The notes: a model not told the origin generated them from the letters alone. DNA of 64,000 bases from Bacteroidales bacterium (GCA_017438945.1 JAFRUI010000014.1:62001-126000), one strand, 5' to 3'; shown: positions 17,912 to 26,862, counted from the stretch's first letter. Program-made: numbers and translations.

Positions 17912-18322
17912 TTAAGCTTCTACTTCGGTTTTGGGTTCTTCGTTAACTACTTCTTCTGCAACGGGTTGCTGCTCGGCCTGTTCGGCTTTCTGCTTGCGGT
18001 TGTTGCGTCTCTTCTCGGCGAAAGCGATGGCGTATTTGTCCATCGTCACGGTCAGGAAGCGCATGATGCGCTCGTCGCGGCGGAATTGCAGTTCCAATTC
18101 GGCGACCACGCTGCCGTCGGCCTTGAATTCAAATAAATGATAAAATCCGGAGGACTTTTTCTGGATGGGGTATTCCAGCTTGCGCAGGCCCCAGTTCTCC
18201 TGGTGGACGATTTCCGCACCTTGGTCGGTGAGAATCTTCTCAAACTTCTGTACCGTTTCCTTCATCTGTTCATCAGACAAAACGGGAGTCATAATGAAAA
18301 CGGTTTCGTAATGATTTGCCAT
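17912..18322 (-). CDS. rpsF: 30S ribosomal protein S6
   Basis: The 136-residue protein shows the S6 fold pattern: [18 protein letters not shown] at the start, [24 protein letters not shown] in the middle, and [16 protein letters not shown]. The last 30 residues form an acidic, Ala, Glu and Gln rich tail that is longer than in many bacteria but common in this phylum. First gene of the S6-S18-L9 operon, with a -7 box at 18364-18371. Confidence 0.98.
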   Translation of the reverse strand: MANHYETVFIMTPVLSDEQMKETVQKFEKILTDQGAEIVHQENWGLRKLEYPIQKKSSGFYHLFEFKADGSVVAELELQFRRDERIMRFLTVTMDKYAIAFAEKRRNNRKQKAEQAEQQPVAEEVVNEEPKTEVEA

Positions 18323-18363
18323 ACTGTTTTTTAATTTATTATTTGTACTAAAATTTTGGGCGG

Positions 18364-18371
18364 CAAAAATA
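18364..18371 (-). promoter_or_regulatory. Promoter -7 box of the rpsF operon
   Basis: TATTTTTG on the minus strand with a TTG about 20 bases further upstream, 42 bp before the rpsF start. Confidence 0.65.
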
Positions 18372-18471
18372 CACTTTTTTCTTTTTGCTCAAGCTGTTGA
18401 GTGAGATTTTTTTTCAACCATGAAAAAACGATTATGAAATATACATTTTAAATTGTGAATTGAAAAAATCG

Positions 18472-18479
18472 TATCTTTG
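18472..18479 (+). promoter_or_regulatory. Promoter -7 box of gapA
   Basis: TATCTTTG, a perfect consensus box with TTG upstream near 18453, lies 36 bp before the gapA start. It is divergent from the ribosomal operon promoter. Confidence 0.7.
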
Positions 18480-18509
18480 CACGTTTTTTGAACATCTCAA
18501 ATTTAATAA

Positions 18510-19529
<1,020 letters not shown>

Positions 19530-19540
19530 ATTTTAGCTAT

Positions 19541-19572
19541 TGGCCCCCCTTGGCCCCCCTAAAGGGGGGGGG
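19541..19572. repeat. G/C-run repeat and hairpin
   Basis: The 10-mer TGGCCCCCCT occurs twice in tandem and is followed by AAAGGGGGGGGG, which can pair with the second C-run. It lies 12 bp after the gapA stop and could fold in the transcript before the rubredoxin gene. It is of the kind of intergenic C-run/G-run repeat often seen in this phylum. Confidence 0.55.
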
Positions 19573-19626
19573 ACATCCAAGTGCGGTGGCCAGTTAACAT
19601 TCAAAAACCATCAAATTATAAAGAAT

Positions 19627-19785
19627 ATGGAAAAGTACGTATGTGATTTGTGCGGTTACGTGTATGATCCCGAGGTCGGTGATCCCGACAACGGCATCGC
19701 CCCCGGCACCGCCTTTGAAGATCTTCCCTCCAACTGGACCTGCCCGATGTGCGGCGTGGACAAATCCAGTTTTTCGAAACAATAA
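19627..19785 (+). CDS. Rubredoxin
   Basis: A 52-residue protein with the rubredoxin iron site, [10 protein letters not shown] and [11 protein letters not shown], and the conserved [17 protein letters not shown] loop between. It binds one iron with four Cys and shuttles single electrons in the cytosol, often in oxygen or peroxide detoxification of anaerobes. The ATG at 19627 gives the normal family length; the upstream in-frame extension is not conserved. A terminator follows at 19811-19840. No electron partner is encoded nearby. Confidence 0.97.
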   Translation: MEKYVCDLCGYVYDPEVGDPDNGIAPGTAFEDLPSNWTCPMCGVDKSSFSKQ

Positions 19786-19810
19786 TTTTTGACTATTCGT
19801 CATGATTAAG

Positions 19811-19840
19811 AGGCCCTTCTCAAGGAGGGCCTTTTTCTTT
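19811..19840 (+). terminator. Rho-independent terminator after rubredoxin
   Basis: AGGCCCTTCT and AGGAGGGCCT form the stem, followed by TTTTCTTT. Confidence 0.8.
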
Positions 19841-19879
19841 GCTGAAAAAAAGAGACCCTTCACGAACGGGCTTTTTTGT

Positions 19880-19887
19880 TATCTTTG
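19880..19887 (+). promoter_or_regulatory. Promoter -7 box of radA
   Basis: TATCTTTG, 20 bp upstream of the radA ATG, in a T-rich stretch. Confidence 0.65.
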
Positions 19888-19907
19888 CCGTCTGAAAAAG
19901 AAGACGT

Positions 19908-21287
19908 ATGGCGAAGAGCAAAACGATGTACTATTGTAAGAACTGCGGGGCGCAGTCGGCAAAATGGTTGGGTCGCTGCCCGGAATGCAACGAATGGAAC
20001 ACCTTCGAGGAAGAGGTCGTCCTGTCGGAATCTGCAACCGCCTCAAAAGGCCATTATTCGCCTGTTGTCACGCAGAGCGCCCCCAAGGTGATTGACGACA
20101 TTGAGCTTACGAAGTTCCCGCGCACGGAGACCGGGTTCGCCGAGTTCGACCGTGTGCTAGGCGGTGGCATCGTCCGCGGTTCCATCGTGCTCTTGGGCGG
20201 AGAGCCGGGTATCGGAAAATCGACCCTGCTGTTGCAGATGGCGCTGCACCTGCAAGGACAGAAGGTGCTCTATGTTTCCGGCGAGGAGAGCGAGGCGCAG
20301 CTCAAAATGCGCGCCGCCCGACTGTCGGATGCGCCCGCGCCGCATTGCTATGTTCTCACCGAAACTAGTACCCAACAGATTTTCAAACACATAGAGGCGT
20401 TACAGCCCGACATTCTCATTGTGGATTCCATCCAGACGATGCAGAGCGATCTGATTGAGTCGGCGGCGGGTTCCATTTCCCAGCTGAAGGAGTGCGCGGC
20501 TGAGTTCCAGCACTTCGCCAAACGCACTGCTTGTCCCGTGTTCCTCATCGGTCACATTACGAAGGACGGCTCCCTCGCCGGTCCAAAACTGCTGGAGCAC
20601 ATCGTGGATACGGTGCTGCAGTTCGAAGGCGACCAGCACTATGGTTACCGTATGGTACGCTGCATCAAGAACCGCTTCGGTTCCACCGCTGAGTTAGGTA
20701 TTTTCGAGATGTTGCAGGACGGTCTTCGTGAGGTAACAAATCCATCGGAAATCCTTGTCTCCCAGCATGATGAAGACTACAGCGGCAACGCCATCGCCTG
20801 CATTTTGGAGGGCAACCGACCGATGATGATCGAGACGCAGGCACTGGTGAGCACGGCGGTCTATGGCACGCCGCAACGATCCGCCACGGGCTACGATGTC
20901 CGCCGTATGAACATGCTGTTGGCCGTGTTGGAGAAAAGGTGTCGTTTCAAGTTGGGGGCCAAGGACGTTTTCCTCAATATCGCGGGCGGACTACGTGTGG
21001 AGGATCCTGCCATCAGCGTGGCTATCGTGGCTGCCATCTTGTCATCCGCCTTGGACATCGCCCTCGATAACAAGACCTGCTTCGCGGGCGAGATGGGTCT
21101 GAGCGGCGAGGTGCGCCCCGTGACCCGCATCGCCCAGCGCATCGCCGAGGCCGACAAGCTCGGTTTCACCCGCATGTTCGTCTCCAAATACAACCTCAAA
21201 GGCATCCGAACCTCCGACTATAACCTGCAAATTGTGCCGATTACGAAAGTGGAGGAGATGGCGCGGATGCTGTTCCAATCCTCCTAA
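19908..21287 (+). CDS. radA: DNA repair protein RadA (Sms)
   Basis: The 459-residue protein has the RadA layout: N-terminal zinc finger CKNCGAQSAKWLGRCPEC, RecA-like ATPase with Walker A GGEPGIGKST and Walker B DILIVDSIQTM, the RadA-specific KNRFG motif, and a Lon-like C-terminal domain (NIAGGLRVEDPAISVAIVAA). It drives branch migration of recombination intermediates. Length is standard. The stop codon lies inside the first bases shared with the downstream 327-bp leader repeat. Confidence 0.97.
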   Translation: MAKSKTMYYCKNCGAQSAKWLGRCPECNEWNTFEEEVVLSESATASKGHYSPVVTQSAPKVIDDIELTKFPRTETGFAEFDRVLGGGIVRGSIVLLGGEPGIGKSTLLLQMALHLQGQKVLYVSGEESEAQLKMRAARLSDAPAPHCYVLTETSTQQIFKHIEALQPDILIVDSIQTMQSDLIESAAGSISQLKECAAEFQHFAKRTACPVFLIGHITKDGSLAGPKLLEHIVDTVLQFEGDQHYGYRMVRCIKNRFGSTAELGIFEMLQDGLREVTNPSEILVSQHDEDYSGNAIACILEGNRPMMIETQALVSTAVYGTPQRSATGYDVRRMNMLLAVLEKRCRFKLGAKDVFLNIAGGLRVEDPAISVAIVAAILSSALDIALDNKTCFAGEMGLSGEVRPVTRIAQRIAEADKLGFTRMFVSKYNLKGIRTSDYNLQIVPITKVEEMARMLFQSS

Positions 21288-21335
21288 AAATTGTTAAAAA
21301 TGCAAAAACCCCTTGACAAAGGGGCGAAAATTCCG

Positions 21336-21343
21336 TATATTTG
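21336..21343 (+). promoter_or_regulatory. Promoter -7 box inside leader copy 1
   Basis: TATATTTG with TTG at about 21313. It would drive the small frame at 21369 and the lipoprotein gene at 21632, leaving a leader RNA of nearly 290 bases. Confidence 0.65.
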
Positions 21344-21368
21344 CACTTTCAAACGAAAACCGATTGCG

Positions 21369-21455
21369 ATGACGGATATCCAACCCATACCGGCCACCAC
21401 AATTGCCCGCCTGCGGAGGTTGGGGAAGAACAACCTGAGCCTGTCTTGCGCCTGA
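21369..21455 (+). CDS. Conserved 28-aa small ORF in leader copy 1
   Basis: The frame starts MTDIQPIPATTIARLRRLGK and ends SLSCA. Against copy 2 five codons differ silently, including a two-base CGG to AGA change, and only two change the residue. Beyond its TGA most differences alter residues. This pattern suggests selection on the peptide or on its translation. It is small and basic with no signal peptide, so a regulatory leader peptide is one option. Its function is unknown. Confidence 0.45.
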   Translation: MTDIQPIPATTIARLRRLGKNNLSLSCA

Positions 21456-21631
21456 CACTGGGCGCGTGAAAAGTTCAGTGCCGGTAGCGTTCCGACACCG
21501 AAGCGGGTGTGCGTTTCCGCCGCCCCGAACATCGCAAACCGCATCCCCGATGCCCTTCCCCTGTGCGATGCCGGAACCGCGAAATCCCCCCGCGCGTAAC
21601 CACGGGAGAATTTTTTTTTAATATAACAGAG

Positions 21632-22465
21632 ATGAGGAATTTTTTATTTAAATTAGGACTTTTATCGTTATTCGTTCTTTCTATTAGTGTTTTTTTTGCA
21701 GGATGTGAAAAAGACAATTCTACTAATTCCCTTAAATTGGATATTCCTATAGCAAACCCTTATGAATTAATTGGTGTCATTCATAATGATGCTATGGAGA
21801 TTATTTACAATGAAACACAGAAAGGTATTTTGATGTATTTGTATGATTTTGCCACCGACTATGTTGGTAATCGAATCCCAGAACTTGATACCATTTTTAA
21901 CAAAATGGGAACAAACCAATATTTAGCTATTTCAGACGAATTTTTTATCCGAAATTATGAGAATTATTGTCTTTCGAATGCTGTCGTTAGTTTTGAAGAA
22001 GACATTTTTGAGCCCTTACAATTAACAAGGACGCAGCAATCCACATTACAAGACTTATTTAACGCTATTGAATATGCAACACATTCTGAAGAAATTGAGA
22101 TATCGATTTTAAAAAAGGAAGCCCTTATTCTTAGCAATAATGATATTTCAGAATACGATAAAGTGTTGTTATTGGGAACAATATCTGTTTTGAAGCACAG
22201 TTATTTGTTCACGACAAATAAATTATTATCAACAAAAGACACACCTTCTTGGTTGCAACAAGTAAAGAAGGTTCTTAAGGCTGATGGTTTGGGTTTTTTA
22301 TTAGGGTGCGCAGCTTCTTTGTTAAACGGTTCTGCGGCAGCCGGGATGACCTTTGGTCCTCAGGGATTTGTTATGACTGTTGCTGCCAGTGGTGCTAAAT
22401 ATGCAGTGGTGACATCAGGTAGTACAGTGGTCAATATTCTTGTGGACTCAAAAAACATAGAATAA
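21632..22465 (+). CDS. Predicted lipoprotein with Gly/Ala-rich hydrophobic C-terminus (cassette 1 cargo)
   Basis: The 277-residue protein has a lipoprotein signal peptide with lipobox FAGC at about residues 22-25. A helical, AT-rich-encoded body follows. The last 70 residues hold a hydrophobic Gly/Ala/Ser stretch (GLGFLLGCAASLLNGSAAAG and beyond) like those in membrane-active peptides and class II bacteriocins. The ATG at 21632 is chosen because it begins the signal peptide and lies after the leader repeat. The next gene shares one base with its stop. I do not recognise the family. A secreted toxin with an immunity partner is a possibility from layout only. Confidence 0.65.
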   Translation: MRNFLFKLGLLSLFVLSISVFFAGCEKDNSTNSLKLDIPIANPYELIGVIHNDAMEIIYNETQKGILMYLYDFATDYVGNRIPELDTIFNKMGTNQYLAISDEFFIRNYENYCLSNAVVSFEEDIFEPLQLTRTQQSTLQDLFNAIEYATHSEEIEISILKKEALILSNNDISEYDKVLLLGTISVLKHSYLFTTNKLLSTKDTPSWLQQVKKVLKADGLGFLLGCAASLLNGSAAAGMTFGPQGFVMTVAASGAKYAVVTSGSTVVNILVDSKNIE

Positions 22466-22764
22466 TGGTACTTCATTTGATTTTAGTTTTCTTTTATGTT
22501 GCACTGTTTCCTGCTATCTATGTGATGGAACGCGAGGCATGGTATCAAAATGATTTTGATATTAACCGCTTTGTCAAATCAAAAAAACATCAAATTGCTT
22601 CATGGCTTATGCCTGTGTCTTTAGTCTTGGGATATTGGGTGTTCTATTTGTTGTTTTCTATTCTTCCTGTCTCAAGAAGTACAATATGGGCAGGAATAGC
22701 AACTTTTCTTGTACATCTGATTTTCCTTGCTCTCATATATCTGAAAAGAAAGGATATTTCATAA
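22465..22764 (+). CDS. Small membrane protein, 99 aa (cassette 1 partner)
   Basis: Three predicted membrane segments occupy residues 1-21, 45-70 and 75-95, with a short charged loop EREAWYQNDFDINRF between the first two. Its ATG shares the final A of the preceding TAA, so translation is coupled to the lipoprotein gene. No family is recognised. Small multi-spanning proteins translated with a secreted partner are often immunity proteins, which is the working guess. Confidence 0.6.
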   Translation: MVLHLILVFFYVALFPAIYVMEREAWYQNDFDINRFVKSKKHQIASWLMPVSLVLGYWVFYLLFSILPVSRSTIWAGIATFLVHLIFLALIYLKRKDIS

Positions 22765-22911
22765 TCACACTATTGGCTCGAAATTTTTGTATGGCCTTTC
22801 AATTTCAGGTTGGGCCTACTACTTAAATTATAGGCAGTTTGTTTAGTTATGAACCTTATTTGACCAGCAAAAGTCGGGAGTGTGAAATGTTGAAGTTTGC
22901 GATAACATTTA

Positions 22912-22935
22912 AAGCCCGTTCGAACGGGCTTTTTT
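22912..22935 (+). terminator. Rho-independent terminator after cassette 1
   Basis: AAGCCCGTT and AACGGGCTT form a perfect 9-bp stem followed by T's. The spacer 22765-23049 holds this, the next promoter, and no gene. Confidence 0.85.
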
Positions 22936-22937
22936 AT

Positions 22938-22945
22938 TATTTTTG
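22938..22945 (+). promoter_or_regulatory. Promoter -7 box of the rseC-like gene
   Basis: TATTTTTG directly behind the cassette 1 terminator, 105 bp before the start at 23050. Confidence 0.5.
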
Positions 22946-23049
22946 CCAGCGATTCCTTAGACAACCCATTTCTTCCTGACATGGGGCGGAAGACGGGTAG
23001 TTGAGGGGCAAAAAATTGGTGGCGGGGAGTCCCGATAAAAGAAGAAATT

Positions 23050-23487
23050 ATGAACAACGAAGAAAACAACATCTGCCGCGAAGGCATCGTCCGAGCCGTC
23101 AATGGCGACGACATCAGCGTGGAAATCATCGTGAGCTCCGCATGCAGCGGCTGCCACGCCAAAAGCATCTGCATCCCCTCCGATCGCCGGCAGGAGATCA
23201 TCACCGCGAAAAATACCCGACAAGAGGAGTACCAAATAGGGGAGACCGTGGAGCTGCTGTTGGAAACCTCGGCAGGCAACAAGGCGGTGATATTGGCCTA
23301 TGTGCTGCCACTTGTTGTATTGCTTGTGTTGCTCTTCAGCTGTTACGCACTCACCCACAAGGAGTTGTTGAGTGTCGGAATCGGGGTGTTAGGCGTGGTG
23401 CTCTATTACCTTGTCCTGAAGTCCGCCGGAAAGTCCGTGGAGAAGGGAATTACTTTTGGAATTCGAAAGAAAAAACTTGTTAATTAG
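23050..23487 (+). CDS. rseC: SoxR-reducing system protein RseC family
   Basis: The 145-residue protein has the RseC/MucC layout: a small N-terminal domain with the Cys motif SSACSGCHAKSIC (four Cys that could bind a metal or iron-sulfur centre), a beta domain ending in GETVELLLE, then two membrane segments at about 80-98 and 105-122 and a basic tail. In this phylum the gene usually precedes the rnf electron-transport genes; here none follow, so it is an orphan. Confidence 0.85.
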   Translation: MNNEENNICREGIVRAVNGDDISVEIIVSSACSGCHAKSICIPSDRRQEIITAKNTRQEEYQIGETVELLLETSAGNKAVILAYVLPLVVLLVLLFSCYALTHKELLSVGIGVLGVVLYYLVLKSAGKSVEKGITFGIRKKKLVN

Positions 23488-23572
23488 TAGTTAAAGTTTA
23501 AACTATTCACTACTTCAAAAGTCACATACGTCGCGTCAGAAAATTAACTTAATGTTTGCATATAAAAAAAGT

Positions 23573-23580
23573 TATTTTTG
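23573..23580 (+). promoter_or_regulatory. Promoter -7 box of the first PepSY-like gene
   Basis: TATTTTTG, 84 bp upstream of the ATG at 23664. Confidence 0.6.
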
Positions 23581-23663
23581 CGCTTTCAAAAAAAGTCATG
23601 TTCGGGTCAAAGAGTTCTGCCCGCAGCAAGGCGATTTTAGTTTAGAACTCACATTGTAAAAAA

Positions 23664-24080
23664 ATGAAGAAACTATTTGTTTTATTATTGGGATTAATGA
23701 CGCTCAATGTGTTTGCGGCCAACGACAGACCTGTCACGTTCCAGCAACTGCCTCAGAAAGCACAGCAGTTCATCAATACGCATTTCAGCGGTGTTGAGTT
23801 TCTTTCCGCCACGGTGGATGACGACTACGAAGTCTATCTTGGCAATGGCACGAAAGTGGAATTCACCCTTCAAGGTGATTGGAAAGAGGTGAAATGCCCC
23901 GGTTCCGCTGTTCCCGCCGCCATCATTCCTGCTGCTATCACCAAGTATGTGAAAGCCCAATTCCCCAACACCACCATTGTCAAAATCGACAAAAAATACG
24001 GTGGTTACGATGTTGAATTGAACACCGACATGGAGCTAAAATTTGACAAAAACGGCAGATTCCTTTCATACGACGACTAA
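23664..24080 (+). CDS. PepSY-like (BLIP-fold) secreted protein, paralogue 1
   Basis: The 138-residue protein has a cleavable signal peptide ending near VFA and no lipobox. The mature part holds two PepSY-like half repeats, each with the pattern LPxKAQxFIxxHF..V..I..D..YEV.L..G...F...G, ending in LKFDKNGRFLSYDD. It belongs with the DUF2874 proteins abundant in Bacteroidales periplasm, of unknown function though the fold suggests binding of a peptide or protease. It is the first of three tandem paralogues and the only one without a lipid anchor. Confidence 0.85.
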   Translation: MKKLFVLLLGLMTLNVFAANDRPVTFQQLPQKAQQFINTHFSGVEFLSATVDDDYEVYLGNGTKVEFTLQGDWKEVKCPGSAVPAAIIPAAITKYVKAQFPNTTIVKIDKKYGGYDVELNTDMELKFDKNGRFLSYDD

Positions 24081-24087
24081 GAAATAA

Positions 24088-24136
24088 GGCAATAGGCAAT
24101 AGGCAACAGGCAATAGGCAACAGGCAACAGGCAACA
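24088..24136. repeat. Tandem heptamer repeat, unit GGCAAYA x7
   Basis: Seven contiguous 7-bp units GGCAATA or GGCAACA between two PepSY-like genes. No known function. Confidence 0.9.
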
Positions 24137-24201
24137 GTGAATGGTCTATGTCAAAGTTTGTCTAGAGTGAATCATTCAGATTAATATTAATATTCTTAAC
24201 A

Positions 24202-24621
24202 ATGAAAAAATACCTTTTAGTATTGATGAGTTTTATCGCCATGAGCGCGTTTGTGTCATGTGACCGGGTCGTGTCTCCCGACAAACTGCCTGCACAAGCC
24301 AAACAATTCATCGCCGCCCATTTCAACGGAGTGGATGTGCTCTCTGTTCGGAAGGATGGTTTCCAGTATGATGCAGTATTGTTTGACGGCACAGAATTGG
24401 AATTCACTCACGGAGGCCAGTGGATTAAGGTTGATTGTGGCTTGAACCCGCTGCCCGAAGGAATCCTTCCTGCCAACACCGCCAAATATCTTGCTTCCAG
24501 GTTCCCTATGAATTTCGCCACCCATGTCAAGTATGAGCACAAGCGTTATGAGGTGGAGTTGAACAATGAACTTGACCTGGTTTTCGACAAAAACGGCAAC
24601 TTCATGGGTGCTGACGATTAA
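24202..24621 (+). CDS. PepSY-like (BLIP-fold) lipoprotein, paralogue 2
   Basis: The 139-residue lipoprotein has lipobox AFVSC at residues 16-20 and the same two-repeat PepSY-like domain as its neighbours, ending LVFDKNGNFMGADD. Positions for the acidic and aromatic residues are kept with paralogues 1 and 3, while the loops differ. It is probably anchored in the inner or outer membrane facing the periplasm. No separate promoter box was found, so read-through from paralogue 1 is likely. Confidence 0.85.
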   Translation: MKKYLLVLMSFIAMSAFVSCDRVVSPDKLPAQAKQFIAAHFNGVDVLSVRKDGFQYDAVLFDGTELEFTHGGQWIKVDCGLNPLPEGILPANTAKYLASRFPMNFATHVKYEHKRYEVELNNELDLVFDKNGNFMGADD

Positions 24622-24687
24622 TCCGGGTGTATGTAGAACAATATATATATCTAATTCACAGTATATTAGCTAAATAAATCTAGAGCA

Positions 24688-25116
24688 ATGAAAAAGTTAT
24701 TTTTGATTTTAGTAAGCGTTGTTGCTATGACCGCTTTCATGTCTTGTGACGACAAACCTGTTACCGCCGACAAACTGCCGGCTAAGGCAAAAACCTTCCT
24801 CAACACCTATTTCCCGGGAATTGACATTTTGTCTGTCATCAAAGACGACGATAGTTACGATGTGGATCTGGTGGATGGTACGGATGTGGATTTTAAACTT
24901 AACGGCGAATGGAAGAAAGTGGATTGCGAGGGCAGACCGGTGCCTACGGGCTTTTATCCTACGAACATCGACAGCTACGTGACCGCCAATTATCCATTGG
25001 CATACATTGATGATATTGAGTTTGAACATAACCGTTATAAAGTTGGGCTTAACATTCCGCTTGATGTTGACTTGGTTTTCGACAAGAACGGCAACTTCAT
25101 CGGAATTGATGATTAA
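24688..25116 (+). CDS. PepSY-like (BLIP-fold) lipoprotein, paralogue 3
   Basis: The 142-residue lipoprotein has lipobox AFMSC at residues 16-20 and the PepSY-like domain, ending DLVFDKNGNFIGIDD. Closest in sequence to paralogue 2, including the DKLPAKAK start of the domain, so the pair probably arose by a recent duplication. It is unusually acidic. A terminator at 25124-25152 ends the three-gene unit. Confidence 0.85.
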   Translation: MKKLFLILVSVVAMTAFMSCDDKPVTADKLPAKAKTFLNTYFPGIDILSVIKDDDSYDVDLVDGTDVDFKLNGEWKKVDCEGRPVPTGFYPTNIDSYVTANYPLAYIDDIEFEHNRYKVGLNIPLDVDLVFDKNGNFIGIDD

Positions 25117-25123
25117 TTCTTAT

Positions 25124-25152
25124 AAAGACTCGCGATTGCGGGTCTTTTTTTA
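25124..25152 (+). terminator. Rho-independent terminator after the PepSY-like genes
   Basis: AAAGACTCGC and GCGGGTCTTT pair with one G-T wobble and are followed by T's. Confidence 0.75.
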
Positions 25153-25167
25153 TATTCGGATTTTGTG

Positions 25168-25175
25168 TACCTTTG
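25168..25175 (+). promoter_or_regulatory. Promoter -7 box of the M64 peptidase gene
   Basis: TACCTTTG, 25 bp upstream of the ATG at 25201. Confidence 0.6.
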
Positions 25176-25200
25176 CCGTCTGAAAAATATATTTATAAAC

Positions 25201-26487
25201 ATGAGGAAGAATATTATTGCACTCCTGGTTTTGATTATGTTCGGCATCACGTATGCCCATGCCCAGCATTTCAACGACTATTTTGTTGACAAGACATTGC
25301 GAATCAATTATCTGCACATTGGAAACAAAAATGTGGAGCAGTTGCAGATTGACCATTTCACGCTGGTGAACCATTGGAACGGCACTCGTTCGCAGCTGGT
25401 GGAGCCCTACCACTACGGGGACATCCTCATCGAGGTGCTGGACAATGCCTCACAGAAGTTGATATATAGTCGAAGTTACTCCTGTCTCTTCACGGAGTAC
25501 CGCACCACGGAGCGCGGCGAGACGGAAATCGCCCGTATGGAGGAGTGCGTCAACATGCCGATGCCGAAAAATCCGGTGCGCGTGCGCCTCACCTCCTTCG
25601 ACCGTTATCGTAAGCCCACTGTCTTGAAAGACACGGTGTTGGATCCAGCCAATCTTCCGGTGCAGAATGCCAAGAAGGAGTATGCCGTCATGAACCTGCA
25701 CAAGGGTAATTCGCCCAAAAAGGCCATCGACATTCTCTTTATCCCCGATGGTTACGCCAAAAGTGACGCGAAAACGCTTCGGTACGATATGAAACGTTTC
25801 GCCAAATACGTGATGAAGTGTACGCCATATAAGGAAAATCGCCGTCACGTGAACATCCGCGCCATCAAGGGCTTTTCGGAGCAGTCAGGCATCACACAAC
25901 CGCAGAACAACTTCTATGTCAACACGTTGCTGAACTGCACCTATAACGCTATCGACCTTGATCGTTACCTGATGTGCATGGGCGTTTGGAACCTGCACGA
26001 GGTGGCCGATGATGCACCCTACGACGCTATCATTATTATCTGCAACAGCGAGAAATACGGCGGCGGCGGCATCTACAATTTCTACTGCACTGTCTATAAC
26101 CACGGTGAATATCCTGATTATGTGGTGGTTCACGAGATGGGACACCTCATCGGAGGCCTTGCGGACGAGTACTACACCTCCGAGGTCTCTGTGCAGGACT
26201 TCTATCCGGCGGGGGTGGAGCCCACCGAGCCCAACCTGACCACTTTGGTGGATTTCGATTCTAAATGGAAGGACAAAGTGGAAAGCGGCACGCCGGTTCC
26301 CACGCCGCCCGTGAGCAAAGGTCATCCCGACTACGACCGCGTGGGCGTGTATGAGGGCGGCGGTTACGTGGCCAAGGGTGTGTATCGTCCTTCGCTTCAT
26401 TGTACCATGAACAGCATCATTTATAACGATTTCTGCCCGGTGTGCAGGGAGACGTTGGAAAAAGTGATTGAATATTACAGCCGGTAG
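25201..26487 (+). CDS. Secreted metallopeptidase, IgA peptidase M64 family
   Basis: The 428-residue protein has a signal peptide ending near AHAQ. It carries the M64 zinc motif HEMGH at 311-315 in VVVHEMGHLIGGLADEYY, preceded by the family-typical stretches DILFIPDGYA and a conserved ICNSEKYGGGGIYNFY. An N-terminal beta domain of about 150 residues precedes the catalytic part. M64 founder enzymes cleave IgA, but most Bacteroidota members have unknown substrates, so host-antibody cleavage should not be assumed. The ATG at 25201 is chosen because it begins the signal peptide. No T9SS tail is visible. Confidence 0.9.
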   Translation: MRKNIIALLVLIMFGITYAHAQHFNDYFVDKTLRINYLHIGNKNVEQLQIDHFTLVNHWNGTRSQLVEPYHYGDILIEVLDNASQKLIYSRSYSCLFTEYRTTERGETEIARMEECVNMPMPKNPVRVRLTSFDRYRKPTVLKDTVLDPANLPVQNAKKEYAVMNLHKGNSPKKAIDILFIPDGYAKSDAKTLRYDMKRFAKYVMKCTPYKENRRHVNIRAIKGFSEQSGITQPQNNFYVNTLLNCTYNAIDLDRYLMCMGVWNLHEVADDAPYDAIIIICNSEKYGGGGIYNFYCTVYNHGEYPDYVVVHEMGHLIGGLADEYYTSEVSVQDFYPAGVEPTEPNLTTLVDFDSKWKDKVESGTPVPTPPVSKGHPDYDRVGVYEGGGYVAKGVYRPSLHCTMNSIIYNDFCPVCRETLEKVIEYYSR

Positions 26488-26566
26488 GAATGCGGCAGAT
26501 TTTGCCACAAAGTCCTAAAAAATGTTAAAAACGCGGAAACCCCTTGGCACGGGGGCGCAAATTCCG

Positions 26567-26574
26567 TATATTTG
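26567..26574 (+). promoter_or_regulatory. Promoter -7 box inside leader copy 2
   Basis: TATATTTG in the same place as in copy 1, preceded by a TTG within the CCCCTTGG hairpin. Confidence 0.65.
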
Positions 26575-26599
26575 CACTTTCAAACGCAAACCGATTGCG

Positions 26600-26686
26600 A
26601 TGACTGATATCCAACCCATACTAGCCACCACAATTGCCCGCCTCAGAAGGCTGGGGAAGAACAACTTGAGCCTGTTTTGCGCCTGA
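26600..26686 (+). CDS. Conserved 28-aa small ORF in leader copy 2
   Basis: The frame starts MTDIQPILATTIARLRRLGK and ends SLFCA. It matches the frame of copy 1 in length, start and stop, with two residue changes (Pro8 to Leu, Ser26 to Phe). Function unknown. Confidence 0.45.
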   Translation: MTDIQPILATTIARLRRLGKNNLSLFCA

Positions 26687-26862
26687 CACCGGGCGCGTGA
26701 AAAGTTCAGTGCCGGTAGCGTTCCGACACCGAAGCGGGCGTGCGTTTCCGTCGCCCCGAACATTGCAAACCGCATCTCCGATGCCCATTCCCTGTGCGAT
26801 GCCGGAACCGCGAAATCCTCCCGCGCGTAATCACGGGAGGGAGACTTTAAAAATTTTTTATT

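Larger units (their letters stand above)
21282..21608 (+). repeat. 327-bp leader repeat, copy 1
   Basis: This GC-rich stretch is repeated at 26513-26839 with the same length, no visible indel and about nine in ten bases alike. Landmarks keep a constant offset of 5231 bp: a CCCC..GGGG hairpin, a TATATTTG box, and a 28-codon frame. Both copies end with CACGGGAG just before an AT-rich lipoprotein gene. It fills the 344-bp gap between radA and that gene and probably acts as a promoter plus structured 5' leader. Confidence 0.85.
26513..26839 (+). repeat. 327-bp leader repeat, copy 2
   Basis: Second copy of the leader at 21282-21608. It fills the 375-bp gap after the M64 gene. The G/C-rich body, -7 box and small frame are retained, while the lipoprotein gene behind it is unrelated to that of copy 1. 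Confidence 0.85.

Noticed and set aside
21284..21544. 86-codon antisense frame in leader copy 1, also open in copy 2 (26515-26988)
   Set aside because: It is open in both because the DNA is duplicated. About 15 residues differ between the copies, so selection on this frame is not evident, and the promoter and small frame lie on the other strand. It is not fully excluded.
21453..21599. Read-through of the TGA (for example selenocysteine) extending the 28-codon frame by 48 codons
   Set aside because: The same frame stays open to a TAA at about 21597, but most differences between copies after the TGA change residues, so coding beyond it is unlikely. No SECIS-like hairpin was recognised directly after the TGA.
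24088..24136. Repeat tract as a possible CRISPR array
   Set aside because: Units are 7 bp and contiguous with no spacers, and no cas gene is present.
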